Shown here: positions 25,235 to 33,717 of the stretch, piece after piece | How the letters are laid out: the number at the start of each line of letters is the position of its first letter | Position numbering within the stretch: the stretch's first letter is position 1 | Assembly: GCA_016212925.1 (NCBI GenBank) | Contig: JACRDF010000027.1 | Location: forward strand, 1 to 64,000 | DNA from: Desulfomonile tiedjei | GTDB lineage: Bacteria; Desulfobacterota; Desulfomonilia; Desulfomonilales; Desulfomonilaceae | Length of the DNA: 64,000 nt | Direction of reading: 5' to 3' | Made by a program: the position numbers and the translations under genes | Notes under the pieces: generated by a model | Told to the model about the DNA's origin: nothing | Seen by the model: only the letters and a program-made list of their open reading frames with translations | Database searches by the model: none

Positions 25235-25558
25235 TCATGCCACCATCACCGACCGCTGGTCTTCGAGCCTCTTGATCACCACGCCTTCGACACAATGGGC
25301 AAAATCCACCGCGCACGGCATTGTCAGGCTGTACATGATCTTGAGCCCGTCCCGCCTGTCCGCGACGATTCCTGCTTTCTTGAGGATCCCCAGGTGCTTT
25401 GATACGTTGGACATCTCAGTGCCGACGCGCTCGACGATTTCGCACACGCACACCTCACCCTGGTGGAGGAATTCGACTATCCCGAGGCGTATCGGATGTC
25501 CCAGGGCCTTGAACACCTCTGCTTTCAAGCGTAGCCTTTCTTTATCTCTGGGAGTCAT
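25235..25558 (-). CDS. ArsR/SmtB-family repressor
   Basis: 107 aa winged-helix protein: LGHPIRLGIVEFLHQGEVCVCEIVERVGTEMSNVSKHLGILKKAGIVADRRDG. The CVC in the recognition-helix approach (GEVCVCEIV) is the As(III)/Sb(III)-binding motif of ArsR; a further Cys pair lies in the C-terminal helix (CAVDFAHC). The start at ATG 25558 has GAGGAA 8 bases before it. Overlapping palindromes at 25578-25597 are the likely operator, so it should repress the whole leftward train and release it on metalloid binding. Confidence 0.92.
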   Translation of the reverse strand: MTPRDKERLRLKAEVFKALGHPIRLGIVEFLHQGEVCVCEIVERVGTEMSNVSKHLGILKKAGIVADRRDGLKIMYSLTMPCAVDFAHCVEGVVIKRLEDQRSVMVA

Positions 25559-25577
25559 GGAGCATTCCTCTCTTTGA

Positions 25578-25597
25578 CCATTTACCCAAATGGTAAA
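25578..25597. promoter_or_regulatory. ArsR-type operator, two overlapping palindromes
   Basis: ACCATTT-ACCC-AAATGGT (25578-25595) and TTTACC-CAAAT-GGTAAA (25581-25597) are each perfect inverted repeats, 20 bases before the arsR ATG. Position and symmetry fit autorepression by the adjacent gene product. Confidence 0.65.
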
Positions 25598-25752
25598 ATA
25601 CTCTTCGCGCGTTGTCAAGAGTTTCTGTCTCTCCCGGCATCCATTCAGCCATCCGCGGGCAGGCATCCCTATAGCGGTTTTTCAGGTTCCCAGGCTCTGC
25701 CTGCGAACCAATACCTCCCGGGCTCTGCCCGGGAAGCCGTATCATTTGAGCG

Positions 25753-25816
25753 CGTAGGGCGGCCTTTGGCCGCCAAATCCAAACAGCCGCGGGCACAGCC
25801 CGCCCTACAAAGACTA
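25753..25816. repeat. REP-like palindrome with paired partner
   Basis: CGTAGGGCGGCC-TTT-GGCCGCC is followed by GCGGGCACAGCCCGCCCTAC in the opposite sense, the same family as 334-408 and 37950-38013. The 752-base stretch 25559-26310 otherwise has the operator and the element at 25964; I see no gene there. Confidence 0.6.
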
Positions 25817-25963
25817 TACCGATTGGCAAAATCTTTGCCCGAATGCGGTTAGCTTGCATAGGGGCAGGGCCCCGCAGACTATCTCATAACCCATCCATCC
25901 GGCGGAATCGTGTTACGGGGGCGGCATTTGTCAGTCCTGGGTGGCTCGGAGGTGTGGTGGGAC

Positions 25964-26031
25964 AGGCTTCCAGCCTGTCTATTGGGATGACCGGCAATCC
26001 CGCGTTCTGCGCGGGACGGTCCCACCAGCGG
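25964..26031. repeat. Dispersed repeat GTGGGACAGGC...GTCCCACC
   Basis: Inverted outer ends (GTGGGAC / GTCCCACC) enclose smaller hairpins: GGCTTCCAGCC, and CCCGCG-TTCTG-CGCGGG. The same outer unit with different inner hairpins lies at 35720-35778. Confidence 0.6.
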
Positions 26032-26310
26032 GTCGCGAAGCGACAAGAGGTGTATTTTTTGCGCGCCGTTTCAGCAGCGGAGTTACAACGATCCCCTATT
26101 CATGAGCTGGCACCTCCTGTTCCTTCGGAACCCGGAGGCAGTGGCCTCCGGGCCACCCAGCGTAGCGTTATTTCTCCGCTCCGATGAATTCTGAGCCAGT
26201 CTCCATGCCGTGCCCTCCGCGGCCATGAAGCACTCCGATGGGGCGCAAATTTGCCTTTTGACTAAGCCGGCTCCATCGTGCAGAATTGTCCTGAAAGGAC
26301 GGAAAGATCC

Positions 26311-28086
26311 ATGATCCCTCCCACCTTGAACACCGAAACCAGGGAGAACAACCCCCCTCTTTGGGAATCCATACTTGACGCGTCCCACAACGGAATAGTC
26401 ATAATCAATCGTGATGGGGTGATCCTAGTCTACAACCAGGCGGCAAGGCGCATGCTGGGTGACGAGGGTTCCTCTCCTGTGGGAAGGCATTTCTCCGAAA
26501 TCAGGCCTGATACATGGCCGGACCTCAAAGAGATACTCAAAACCGGCCGTCCCCAGATCGGAAAAAGAATAGTGTTCCCCAGCGCCACAATCATAGCAAA
26601 CAGGAACCCGATCCTGGTTGATGGAAAGGTGGCCGGGGTGATCAGCGTGTTCCAGGACATCTCGGAATACGAAGCCATCATTTCGGAACTCCAAGGGTAT
26701 CAGAAGCTCCATCGCGAGCTTGAGGCAATTTTCGAATCTTCTTACGACGGCCTGTACATCACTGACGGCAGGGCAAATACCATCCGAGTGAACAGCGCTT
26801 ACGAACGTATTGCAGGCATGAAACGCGAGGACCTGATCGGCCGAAACATGCAGGATCTGGTGAACGAGGGGGTCTTCGACCATTCCGTCACGCTTGAGGT
26901 GCTTAAGAAGGGCGCACAAGTCTCGCTGATGCAGAACATCAAGGTAAACAAGCAAGTCCTGGTGACCGGGACGCCCATTTTCGATGAAGACGGCAAGATC
27001 GCCCTCGTGGTAACCAATGTGAGGGACATGACCGATCTGAACGACCTGAGGGCGGAGCTTGAGAAGAGCAAGCGCCTGAGTTCTCGTTACTATCAGTCCT
27101 TGCTGGAGCAGGAGAGATTCGAGCATGTACTGGACAGCATGGTGGTCAAGAGCAGCGCCATGACCCAAGTGGTTCAAAAGGCAGTGAAAGTCGCCGGGGT
27201 TCACAGTTCGGTATTGCTCCTGGGCGAATCCGGGGTAGGAAAAAGCATGCTGGCCCGAATCATCCATCTAATGAGCCCGAGGAAGGAGCGGCCTTTCGTA
27301 AAAGTCAACTGCGGGACCATCCCGGACTCTCTCATGGAGAGCGAGCTGTTCGGTTACACCAAGGGAGCGTTTACCGGTGCTGCCCCCACAGGGAAAGCGG
27401 GACTGATCGAAACGGGTGAGACCGGGACTGTGTTTCTGGACGAGGTGGGAGACCTGACACCGGCCATGCAGGTAAAGCTATTGCAAGTGATAGAGGAAAA
27501 AACCTTCACGCGGGTCGGAAGCACTCGCCCCACTTCGGTGGACGTACGTATTATCGCAGCCACCAATCATGACTTGAAAGATTTGGTCCGCAAGGGCCTG
27601 TTTCGCGAGGACCTCTATTATCGCCTCAACGTAGTCCCGATCCACATTCCTCCGTTGCGTCAACGCCGAGAGGATATCCTCCCCCTGGCCCTGCGGATAC
27701 TGGAGCACTTGAATGGCAGTATGCAGGTCAACAAAAGGTTAGATCCCGAGGTCTTGGACGGGCTGATGCGGTATACGTATCCCGGAAACGTCCGAGAACT
27801 CATTAACATCGTCGAACGCATCGTCGTGATAAGCGACGGGGATGTCATTTCACTGGCAGATCTGCCCGGGGAACTAAAAGAATCCTCTACCGTGATTCAG
27901 GACCTGATGGAGGTGGGCAGTTTGAAGGATGCAGTCGAGGCATTAGAAGAGCGGATGATAGCGGGGGCCTTGAAGCGGTGCGGGGGGGTGATGTTAGCAG
28001 CCCGGGCTCTTGGCGTGCACCCCACGACTTTGTGGCGCAAGATGGTGCGTTATGGGATGCCGGGCCGGGCTGCGAATGTGCAATGA
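26311..28086 (+). CDS. PAS-PAS sigma-54 enhancer-binding regulator
   Basis: 591 aa. Two PAS sensor domains (about 15-118 and 135-240), AAA+ sigma-54 interaction domain (about 272-505) with Walker A G305-S312, GAFTGA at 352-357, and a C-terminal Fis-type HTH (MLAARALGVHPTTLWRKMVRYG). There is no receiver domain, so it should respond directly to a ligand or redox cue sensed by the PAS domains in the cytoplasm. ATG 26311 is preceded by GGAAAG. Two copies of a palindrome near ATTGCAGTTCTGCAAT and a sigma-54 promoter follow it directly, so it most likely activates the operon starting at 28587. Confidence 0.93.
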   Translation: MIPPTLNTETRENNPPLWESILDASHNGIVIINRDGVILVYNQAARRMLGDEGSSPVGRHFSEIRPDTWPDLKEILKTGRPQIGKRIVFPSATIIANRNPILVDGKVAGVISVFQDISEYEAIISELQGYQKLHRELEAIFESSYDGLYITDGRANTIRVNSAYERIAGMKREDLIGRNMQDLVNEGVFDHSVTLEVLKKGAQVSLMQNIKVNKQVLVTGTPIFDEDGKIALVVTNVRDMTDLNDLRAELEKSKRLSSRYYQSLLEQERFEHVLDSMVVKSSAMTQVVQKAVKVAGVHSSVLLLGESGVGKSMLARIIHLMSPRKERPFVKVNCGTIPDSLMESELFGYTKGAFTGAAPTGKAGLIETGETGTVFLDEVGDLTPAMQVKLLQVIEEKTFTRVGSTRPTSVDVRIIAATNHDLKDLVRKGLFREDLYYRLNVVPIHIPPLRQRREDILPLALRILEHLNGSMQVNKRLDPEVLDGLMRYTYPGNVRELINIVERIVVISDGDVISLADLPGELKESSTVIQDLMEVGSLKDAVEALEERMIAGALKRCGGVMLAARALGVHPTTLWRKMVRYGMPGRAANVQ

Positions 28087-28087
28087 A

Positions 28088-28104
28088 GCTGCAAAACTGC
28101 AATG
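28088..28104. promoter_or_regulatory. Upstream activating site 1 for the PAS regulator
   Basis: Read on the minus strand this is CATTGCAGTTTTGCAGC, matching 14 of 16 core positions of the perfect palindrome at 28169-28186. It begins one base after the regulator stop codon. Confidence 0.5.
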
Positions 28105-28168
28105 TTGTCATAAGCGCTTGCGTTAAAGCGCCTAGCCAGTGTTACCTCCGTGATGAGAGATTCGTGGT

Positions 28169-28186
28169 GATTGCAGTTCTGCAATC
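28169..28186. promoter_or_regulatory. Upstream activating site 2 (perfect 8-2-8 palindrome)
   Basis: GATTGCAGTTCTGCAATC has perfect 8-base arms and lies 68 bases upstream of the sigma-54 -24 element. It repeats site 1 at 81 bases distance, which puts both sites on nearly the same helix face. Confidence 0.65.
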
Positions 28187-28253
28187 ATTCCGCCCTGGCG
28201 ACAACCTCCTCTCTCCCTACCGAGTCCGGCCCCTGTGTCACGAAATCTCACTG

Positions 28254-28268
28254 TGGCATGGTTATTGC
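28254..28268 (+). promoter_or_regulatory. Sigma-54 promoter of the catabolic operon
   Basis: TGGCAT-GGTTA-TTGC matches the consensus at all key positions (GG 28255-28256, GC 28267-28268). Transcription would start near 28280, leaving a leader of about 300 bases before ATG 28587. I see no credible gene in that leader. Confidence 0.75.
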
Positions 28269-28586
28269 CAACAATCCCCGTGGCTGGCCCAAGCGGTACG
28301 TTCCTAGGCGAGGCTTCCAAGCAACGACAAAGCTTCGTTGGGCTGATCAACCGTATGAAGCATTGAGCGCCGTGCTCTCAATAGTGAAGACGCTAGTCGG
28401 CAGGTTGAAACCGTCAGAGCGGCGTAGCCCTTAACGATAAAGACCGTCGCAGAGGTGTCGGTTCTGTGGCCCAGAGGCAGGTCGTGCCGTTCGTGGTCGA
28501 GGAAAGGGCTGAGAGGGCTTATCTGTGTTTGGGGATACTCCTTAACGGAAGGCGAATCCGTGTGACAAACAGGGGAGGGAAACGCG

Positions 28587-29504
28587 ATGTCAGATGAAAT
28601 CTCGAGAAGAGGGTTCTTTAAGTTCGCTGGAGCGACTGCTCTCGCGGTCGGCTCCGTCGGTATTACCGCGGAAGCATTTGGCCAATCCAAAGAACCGGCT
28701 GCGGGTCCAGCCGCGGAGGTCAAGGCTCACGCCTTTCTCTGCGGCATTTTGAAGACCCAGACGCAGTTATTGCTCAAGGACACCCGTGTGGGCACACCAT
28801 TTGACATCCCGGTGACGTTCTTCGTCATCAAACATGGCAAGGACTGGGTGGCCTTCGATACCGGCAACAATGCCATGGTGGCCAAAGACCCGGTCGCCTA
28901 CTGGGGCGAGCCTGTCACAAAGGCCTACTATCCGGTCATGAAGGACTACGAGGAGTTTCAGGCCCAGATCAAGAAACTGGGGATCGGCCCGAAAGACCTC
29001 AAGGCTGTGATAATCAGCCACGGACACCTGGATCACGCGGGAGCCATCGACAATTTCAAGGGCACCGATGTTCCTATCTACCTACAGAAGAAAGAGTTGG
29101 AGTTGATCAAAAAAGCTGTGGCCTCGGGCACCAAGACGGCCTATATTCCTGGAGACTTTAAAGTTATGGATCAACTGAACATCAAACCTATCGAGGGTGT
29201 TTTTGACCTGTTCGGGGATCAGACGGTGGTCGCGTTTCCGACCCCCGGCCACACTGAGGGACATCAGTCCTTGCTTGTGAAACAGACCGGTGGAAAAAGT
29301 CTGATCTTGGCCGCGGACGCCATGTACACTTTAGAGAACATGCAGGAGGCAATACCTCCCGGCCTGGCGTGGGACGTCCCCCAGTCCTTGCAGGCCCTGT
29401 ACGTGTTCAAGGCCATGAAGTATGTCGGCGCGGAGGTCGTCCCTTCCCATGATCCCGATTACTGGAAAAACCAACCGCTCGCGCCTAAAACCTTCAAGTC
29501 CTGA
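28587..29504 (+). CDS. Tat-exported metallo-beta-lactamase-fold hydrolase (lactonase-like)
   Basis: 305 aa. The start has a twin-arginine signal (S-R7-R8-G-F-F, then GATALAVG), so it is exported folded. The MBL core has ISHGHLDHAGA (HxHxDH), PTPGHTEGH and ILAADAMY, with a final SHDPDYW; the layout is that of AHL-lactonase-like dinuclear zinc hydrolases. In this operon it more likely opens a lactone or ester in the periplasm before uptake than quenches quorum signals. GGGAGGG precedes the ATG. First gene behind the sigma-54 promoter. Confidence 0.87.
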   Translation: MSDEISRRGFFKFAGATALAVGSVGITAEAFGQSKEPAAGPAAEVKAHAFLCGILKTQTQLLLKDTRVGTPFDIPVTFFVIKHGKDWVAFDTGNNAMVAKDPVAYWGEPVTKAYYPVMKDYEEFQAQIKKLGIGPKDLKAVIISHGHLDHAGAIDNFKGTDVPIYLQKKELELIKKAVASGTKTAYIPGDFKVMDQLNIKPIEGVFDLFGDQTVVAFPTPGHTEGHQSLLVKQTGGKSLILAADAMYTLENMQEAIPPGLAWDVPQSLQALYVFKAMKYVGAEVVPSHDPDYWKNQPLAPKTFKS

Positions 29505-29577
29505 CATTACGGAGGCGCCCCATTGGGCCCGGACAATGTCGGCTTTCACGAATCTTCGAAAAGTAAAGGAGACAAGC

Positions 29578-30834
29578 ATGGTGAAGCACAAGTCGGTTGC
29601 GGTAATCCTCATGGTTGTTCTGGCTATGGCCCTGGCACCAATCTGCGCGTTGGCGCAAGAAAAGGTGGTCAAGATCGGAGCCCTGTACCCCATGACCGGT
29701 CGAGCCGGCATTTACGGTTTGGATTCCGTGGATGCTGCGGAGATGGCGGTCGAGGAAATAAACGGTAAAGGCGGGGTCGCCGGGTACAAGCTGGAGCTGA
29801 TCAACACCGATTCCAAGGCCAAACCCGACTACTCGGTGATGGTCGCGAAACGTTACATTGACCAGGACAAGGTGCATTTCCTCTTCGGAGTGGTCAGCTC
29901 GGCAGTAGGACTTGCGCTGACCGAGGTGTCCAAGCAGAACAAGAAGATCTTCATCGGGACGGACCACGCTTCCACGCAGCTTACGGTGGATAAATTTCAA
30001 CCGTACTATTTCCGTGTCTCCAACAACACTTTCCAGTCCATGGCCGCGGGGGCTTTGTATCTCAAAGAGATGATGCAGACCAAACCGTGGCAAACCATGG
30101 CGTACATCGGACCGGACTATGCGTACGGCCACGACCAGTGGAACGAACTCAAGTACAATCTCGATCGGTTCGGGATAAAATACAAAGTGGTGGGGGAATA
30201 CTGGCCCAAGCTCTTTGCACCGGAATACACGCCGTTCATAACCTCGATCCTCAAAGACAAGCCCGACGTGCTGATTTGCGGTCTGTGGGGCGGTGATTCA
30301 GTGGCTTTTATCAAGCAGGCCACACCGTACGGCCTGTTCGAAAAGACGCTGTTCTGCTCGCCTGACGCGGGCGGCAACTATGAGGTCATGAGCACCACCG
30401 GAGCCGAATTGCCTCTCGGTCTGGTGCTGAGCGCTCGCCATCACAATAACTGGCCTGAAACACCGGCCAATAAGGACTATGTCGCGAAGTTCTTCAAGAA
30501 GACGGGCAGATATCCTACGTACGCGGCCGAAGGCGCTTATACGGGCATCCTGGCCATTGCTCAGGCAGTGGAAAAAGTGGGGAATCCCAATGACACCGAG
30601 GCGTTGGTGAAGGCGCTGGAAGGCATGAAGATCAGTCTGCCGGAAGATCCGGAAGGCTTCACGTCGTACATCGATCCGGAGACCCATCAGATAGTCCAGG
30701 TGCAGGCTATCGGCGTGACGGTCGCCAACGACCAGTTCCCGCCGGCCAAACGTATGCTCGGCAACTGGAAGATCTACAAGGCGGAAGATCTGTTGCCGCC
30801 GAAAGAATACATAGAGCCCAGGCGCAAGAAGTGA
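29578..30834 (+). CDS. Periplasmic substrate-binding protein of a branched-chain-type ABC importer
   Basis: 418 aa. Signal peptide 1-26 (ICALA-QEK). Type I periplasmic-binding fold of the LivJ/LivK group: KIGALYPMTGRAGIYGLDSVDAAEMAVEEINGKGG at the start and YAAEGAYTGILAIAQAVEK late. In anaerobic aromatic degraders this family often binds aromatic or dicarboxylic acids rather than amino acids. AAAGGAG lies 8 bases before ATG 29578; the frame extending back to 29422 overlaps the previous gene. Followed by a 276-base gap with a repeat, then the permease genes. Confidence 0.92.
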   Translation: MVKHKSVAVILMVVLAMALAPICALAQEKVVKIGALYPMTGRAGIYGLDSVDAAEMAVEEINGKGGVAGYKLELINTDSKAKPDYSVMVAKRYIDQDKVHFLFGVVSSAVGLALTEVSKQNKKIFIGTDHASTQLTVDKFQPYYFRVSNNTFQSMAAGALYLKEMMQTKPWQTMAYIGPDYAYGHDQWNELKYNLDRFGIKYKVVGEYWPKLFAPEYTPFITSILKDKPDVLICGLWGGDSVAFIKQATPYGLFEKTLFCSPDAGGNYEVMSTTGAELPLGLVLSARHHNNWPETPANKDYVAKFFKKTGRYPTYAAEGAYTGILAIAQAVEKVGNPNDTEALVKALEGMKISLPEDPEGFTSYIDPETHQIVQVQAIGVTVANDQFPPAKRMLGNWKIYKAEDLLPPKEYIEPRRKK

Positions 30835-30945
30835 CGCTGATTCGCTGTCGAAGAGGAAAGATCCGGGGAAACCTTTTTGTATGAAGGTTTCCCCCGCGGA
30901 TTACCGGTTTGTGGCCTTTGCCGAAAGTAGTGACTTGTTCACTTG

Positions 30946-31019
30946 CCGTCACCCCGGCGAAAGCCGGGGTCCAGGCCCTATTGAAGAAACTAGATTCCGG
31001 CTTGCGCCGGAATGACGGT
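30946..31019. repeat. Dispersed repeat with CCGTCA...TGACGG ends
   Basis: CCGTCACCCCGGCGAAAGCC...GATTCCGGCTTGCGCCGGAATGACGG holds two hairpins, CCCCGGCgaaaGCCGGGG and CCGGC-TTGC-GCCGG. A related copy is at 58101-58191. It separates the binding-protein gene from the permease genes and could attenuate transcript levels between them. Confidence 0.65.
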
Positions 31020-31110
31020 ATCAGACTACCTGCAATCGGAAAAAGCTTTAGGCAACGAGTTTGAAAGCGGCTCAATAGCCGAGTGATCCTACGGCGGAAG
31101 AAGGTTCCGA

Positions 31111-31998
31111 ATGGACCTGTCATTTATACTGGTACAGCTCCTGAGCGGATTGACCATGGCGACCCTGCTGTTCCTCGTGGCCAGCGGGCTTACGCTGATC
31201 TTTGGCGTCGGGAACGTGTTCAATTTCGCTCATGGATCTTTCTACATGCTGGGCGCTTACCTGGCTTATCAGGCCGCGACGGTATGGCACACCGATTTCT
31301 GGACCGCGACCGTTGCCGCGGCCCTTGGCGCAGGCGTGTTGGGAATGCTTGCCGAGTCCCTGTTCTTGCGGCGGATCTATGGCCGAGCCGAGGAAGCCGG
31401 GTTCCAGATTCTGTTAACGTACTCGTTTATCCTCGTCATAGACGACATGGTGAAGATTATTTGGGGCACCGAGTACAAGTCGTTGTTGAGACCGGCCGGC
31501 CTCAGGGGCTCGGTCCAGATTCTGGGCGAGACCACACCGACGTACAACCTGGCCATTATAGGAATCGGGCTTGCGGTGGTGGTAGTGGCCTGGCTTGTTC
31601 TTACCCGCACTCGCGCGGGAAAAGTCGCACGGGCCTCTGCCCTGGACCGTGAAATGCTCTCGGCGATGGGAGTGAACGTGCCTCTGACTATGACATTGGT
31701 GTTCGGCATTGCCACGGCGCTGGGTGGCTTTGCCGGTGCGTTGGCTGCGCCGCTGCGGTCCGTGACCCCCGGAGCGGGGATTGAGGTGATCATTGACTCT
31801 CTCATTGTGGTGGTCATAGGGGGAATGGGTAATTTCTGGGGCGCGTGGCTGGGTGCGCTCATTCTTGGGGAGGTTACTGCTTTCGCTGTCATCTTGGTGC
31901 CGGAATGGGCTGTTGTCGTGAGTTACGTTGTCATGGTGCTCACTTTGATCTTCAAACCCGAAGGCCTGTTTTCCCACAGTCCGCTCAGGAAGGTGTAG
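31111..31998 (+). CDS. Branched-chain-type ABC transporter permease (LivH family)
   Basis: 295 aa, eight hydrophobic segments. Typical LivH features are GLTLIFGVGNVFNFAHGSFYMLGAY at the start and the late VVVIGGMGNFWGAWLGALILG with LIFKPEGLF at the end. It forms the inner-membrane channel with the LivM partner at 32001. GAAGAAGG precedes the ATG. Confidence 0.94.
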   Translation: MDLSFILVQLLSGLTMATLLFLVASGLTLIFGVGNVFNFAHGSFYMLGAYLAYQAATVWHTDFWTATVAAALGAGVLGMLAESLFLRRIYGRAEEAGFQILLTYSFILVIDDMVKIIWGTEYKSLLRPAGLRGSVQILGETTPTYNLAIIGIGLAVVVVAWLVLTRTRAGKVARASALDREMLSAMGVNVPLTMTLVFGIATALGGFAGALAAPLRSVTPGAGIEVIIDSLIVVVIGGMGNFWGAWLGALILGEVTAFAVILVPEWAVVVSYVVMVLTLIFKPEGLFSHSPLRKV

Positions 31999-32000
31999 TA

Positions 32001-32960
32001 ATGGAGAGCATCAAGAGATACAAGGAAGCCGCTTTCTGGGCTGTGCTCTTCATGGCCTTCGCTATGGTGCCGTTATTGAGAGCTTCAAGCTACGAGATAA
32101 TGTTAGCCAGCCACATTCTCGTGTGGGGTCTGTTTGCGGTCTCCTTCAATATGCTGTGGGGCGGCACGGGCATGCTTTCCTTTGGTCAGGCTCTCTATTA
32201 CGGGCTGGGAGCCTATGCCGTAGGTATGACATTCAAGTATTGGGGAGACGCTTGGTTCCTTCCTTCCATCGTCCTTGGGATCGTATGTTCAGTGGTCCTA
32301 TCCATTTTGATAGGGCTCCTGATCATCCGTGTCAGTGGCGTGTTCTTTACCGTGATGACTCTGGCTTTCGGACAGCTAGCCTGGCAGATCACCTTCAGGT
32401 GGTATGGCGTCACCGGTGGGGATGACGGCATTCAGGGGGTGATACCTCCGGGAATCTTGGGTGACCGCATTTTCTACTACTATTTCACTCTGGTGGTGGT
32501 GGCTCTCTCCATCTTAGTGTTGAAGCGGATCTCGGGGTCGCCCATGGGACTGACCTTGAGATGCGTACGACAAAACCCGGACCGGGTGCGCTTTCTGGGG
32601 CAGAGCGTCAAGCGCAACCAGCTCACCATTTACATGATTTCGTCGGCCTTTACTGCCCTGGCAGGCGGTCTCATGGCCGGGGTGGACAATTCCATCCACC
32701 CGAATATGCTCTATTGGACCACCTCGGGAGAGGTCATCCTCATGTCGGTCCTCGGTGGAATCGGTCAGTTCTTTGGGCCATTTATCGGGGCGGGAGTGCT
32801 TATAGTCCTCGAAGACATGGTGGGAGCGCGGACCGAGTATTGGCCGCTGATCGTGGGAACCATTATGATGGTGATGGTTCTGCTCTTTCCCAAAGGTCTG
32901 GTAGGTGAGGTCAGGAAGCTCGTGGACCGTTTCAGGAGCCGCGCGCCTGCAAGAGGTTGA
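32001..32960 (+). CDS. Branched-chain-type ABC transporter permease (LivM family)
   Basis: 319 aa, about nine TM segments, with LivM signatures SFNMLWGGTGMLSFGQALYYGLGAY and SVLGGIGQFFGPFIGAGVLIVLED. It starts 2 bases after the LivH stop; a longer frame from 31845 only overlaps livH. Partner of the 31111 permease. Confidence 0.94.
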   Translation: MESIKRYKEAAFWAVLFMAFAMVPLLRASSYEIMLASHILVWGLFAVSFNMLWGGTGMLSFGQALYYGLGAYAVGMTFKYWGDAWFLPSIVLGIVCSVVLSILIGLLIIRVSGVFFTVMTLAFGQLAWQITFRWYGVTGGDDGIQGVIPPGILGDRIFYYYFTLVVVALSILVLKRISGSPMGLTLRCVRQNPDRVRFLGQSVKRNQLTIYMISSAFTALAGGLMAGVDNSIHPNMLYWTTSGEVILMSVLGGIGQFFGPFIGAGVLIVLEDMVGARTEYWPLIVGTIMMVMVLLFPKGLVGEVRKLVDRFRSRAPARG

Positions 32961-32961
32961 G

Positions 32962-33717
32962 ATGGAACCCATCTTGGTTTTGGATAACGTCGACAAATCC
33001 TTTGGAGGTCTGAGGGTAACCTCAGGGGTAAGTTTTTCCGTGGAAGCCGGCAGCATCTCCGCCATCATCGGGCCCAACGGTGCAGGGAAGACGACGCTCT
33101 TTAACCAGATCACGGGCTATCTGATGCCGGATCGAGGGCGAATCGTTTTTCAGGGTCAAGAGATTACTGGTCTGTCCACGCAGGAAATCGTGCAGCGTGG
33201 CATGGGACGGGCGTTTCAAATCACATCCATTTTCCCAGAAGAGACCGTCTTGGACAACGTGCGTTTGGCCTGCCTCTCCAAACTCGGCCAGAGCCAAAAA
33301 CCGATCGGGACCGTTGAAAGCTTCGAGGAGGCCACGGAAAAGGCTTACTCTATTCTGGAAAGCATAGGCCTGAAGGAGCATTCCGGCCGGCCCGCTCTGG
33401 AGTTGTCTCACGGGGACCAGAAACTCCTGGACATTGGAATCGCACTGGGACTCGAACCGAAATTGCTGCTCCTAGACGAGCCGACCTCGGGCATGTCGCC
33501 TGAGGAACGTCAGCTTACTCGGAACTTGATTGCCAGATTGTGGAAGGAATTCGATTTGACCCTTGTGTTCATCGAACACGATATGGACACGGTCTTCGGC
33601 ATAGCTCAAACTGTCCGGGTCCTGCAACAGGGTAGGCTCCTGGCCGAAGGCACGCCCGACGAAATCAGAAACAATCCGGAAGTGGTTACCGCTTATCTTG
33701 GCGAGGATCTCGCATGA
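32962..33717 (+). CDS. ABC transporter ATP-binding protein (LivG family)
   Basis: 251 aa. Walker A GPNGAGKTT, signature ELSHGDQKLLDIG (a variant of LSGGQ, usual for LivG), Walker B LLLLDEPTSGMSP, and switch His in IEHDMD. Drives the importer from the cytoplasmic face. It begins directly after livM (ATG 32962) and overlaps livF by 4 bases. Confidence 0.94.
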   Translation: MEPILVLDNVDKSFGGLRVTSGVSFSVEAGSISAIIGPNGAGKTTLFNQITGYLMPDRGRIVFQGQEITGLSTQEIVQRGMGRAFQITSIFPEETVLDNVRLACLSKLGQSQKPIGTVESFEEATEKAYSILESIGLKEHSGRPALELSHGDQKLLDIGIALGLEPKLLLLDEPTSGMSPEERQLTRNLIARLWKEFDLTLVFIEHDMDTVFGIAQTVRVLQQGRLLAEGTPDEIRNNPEVVTAYLGEDLA

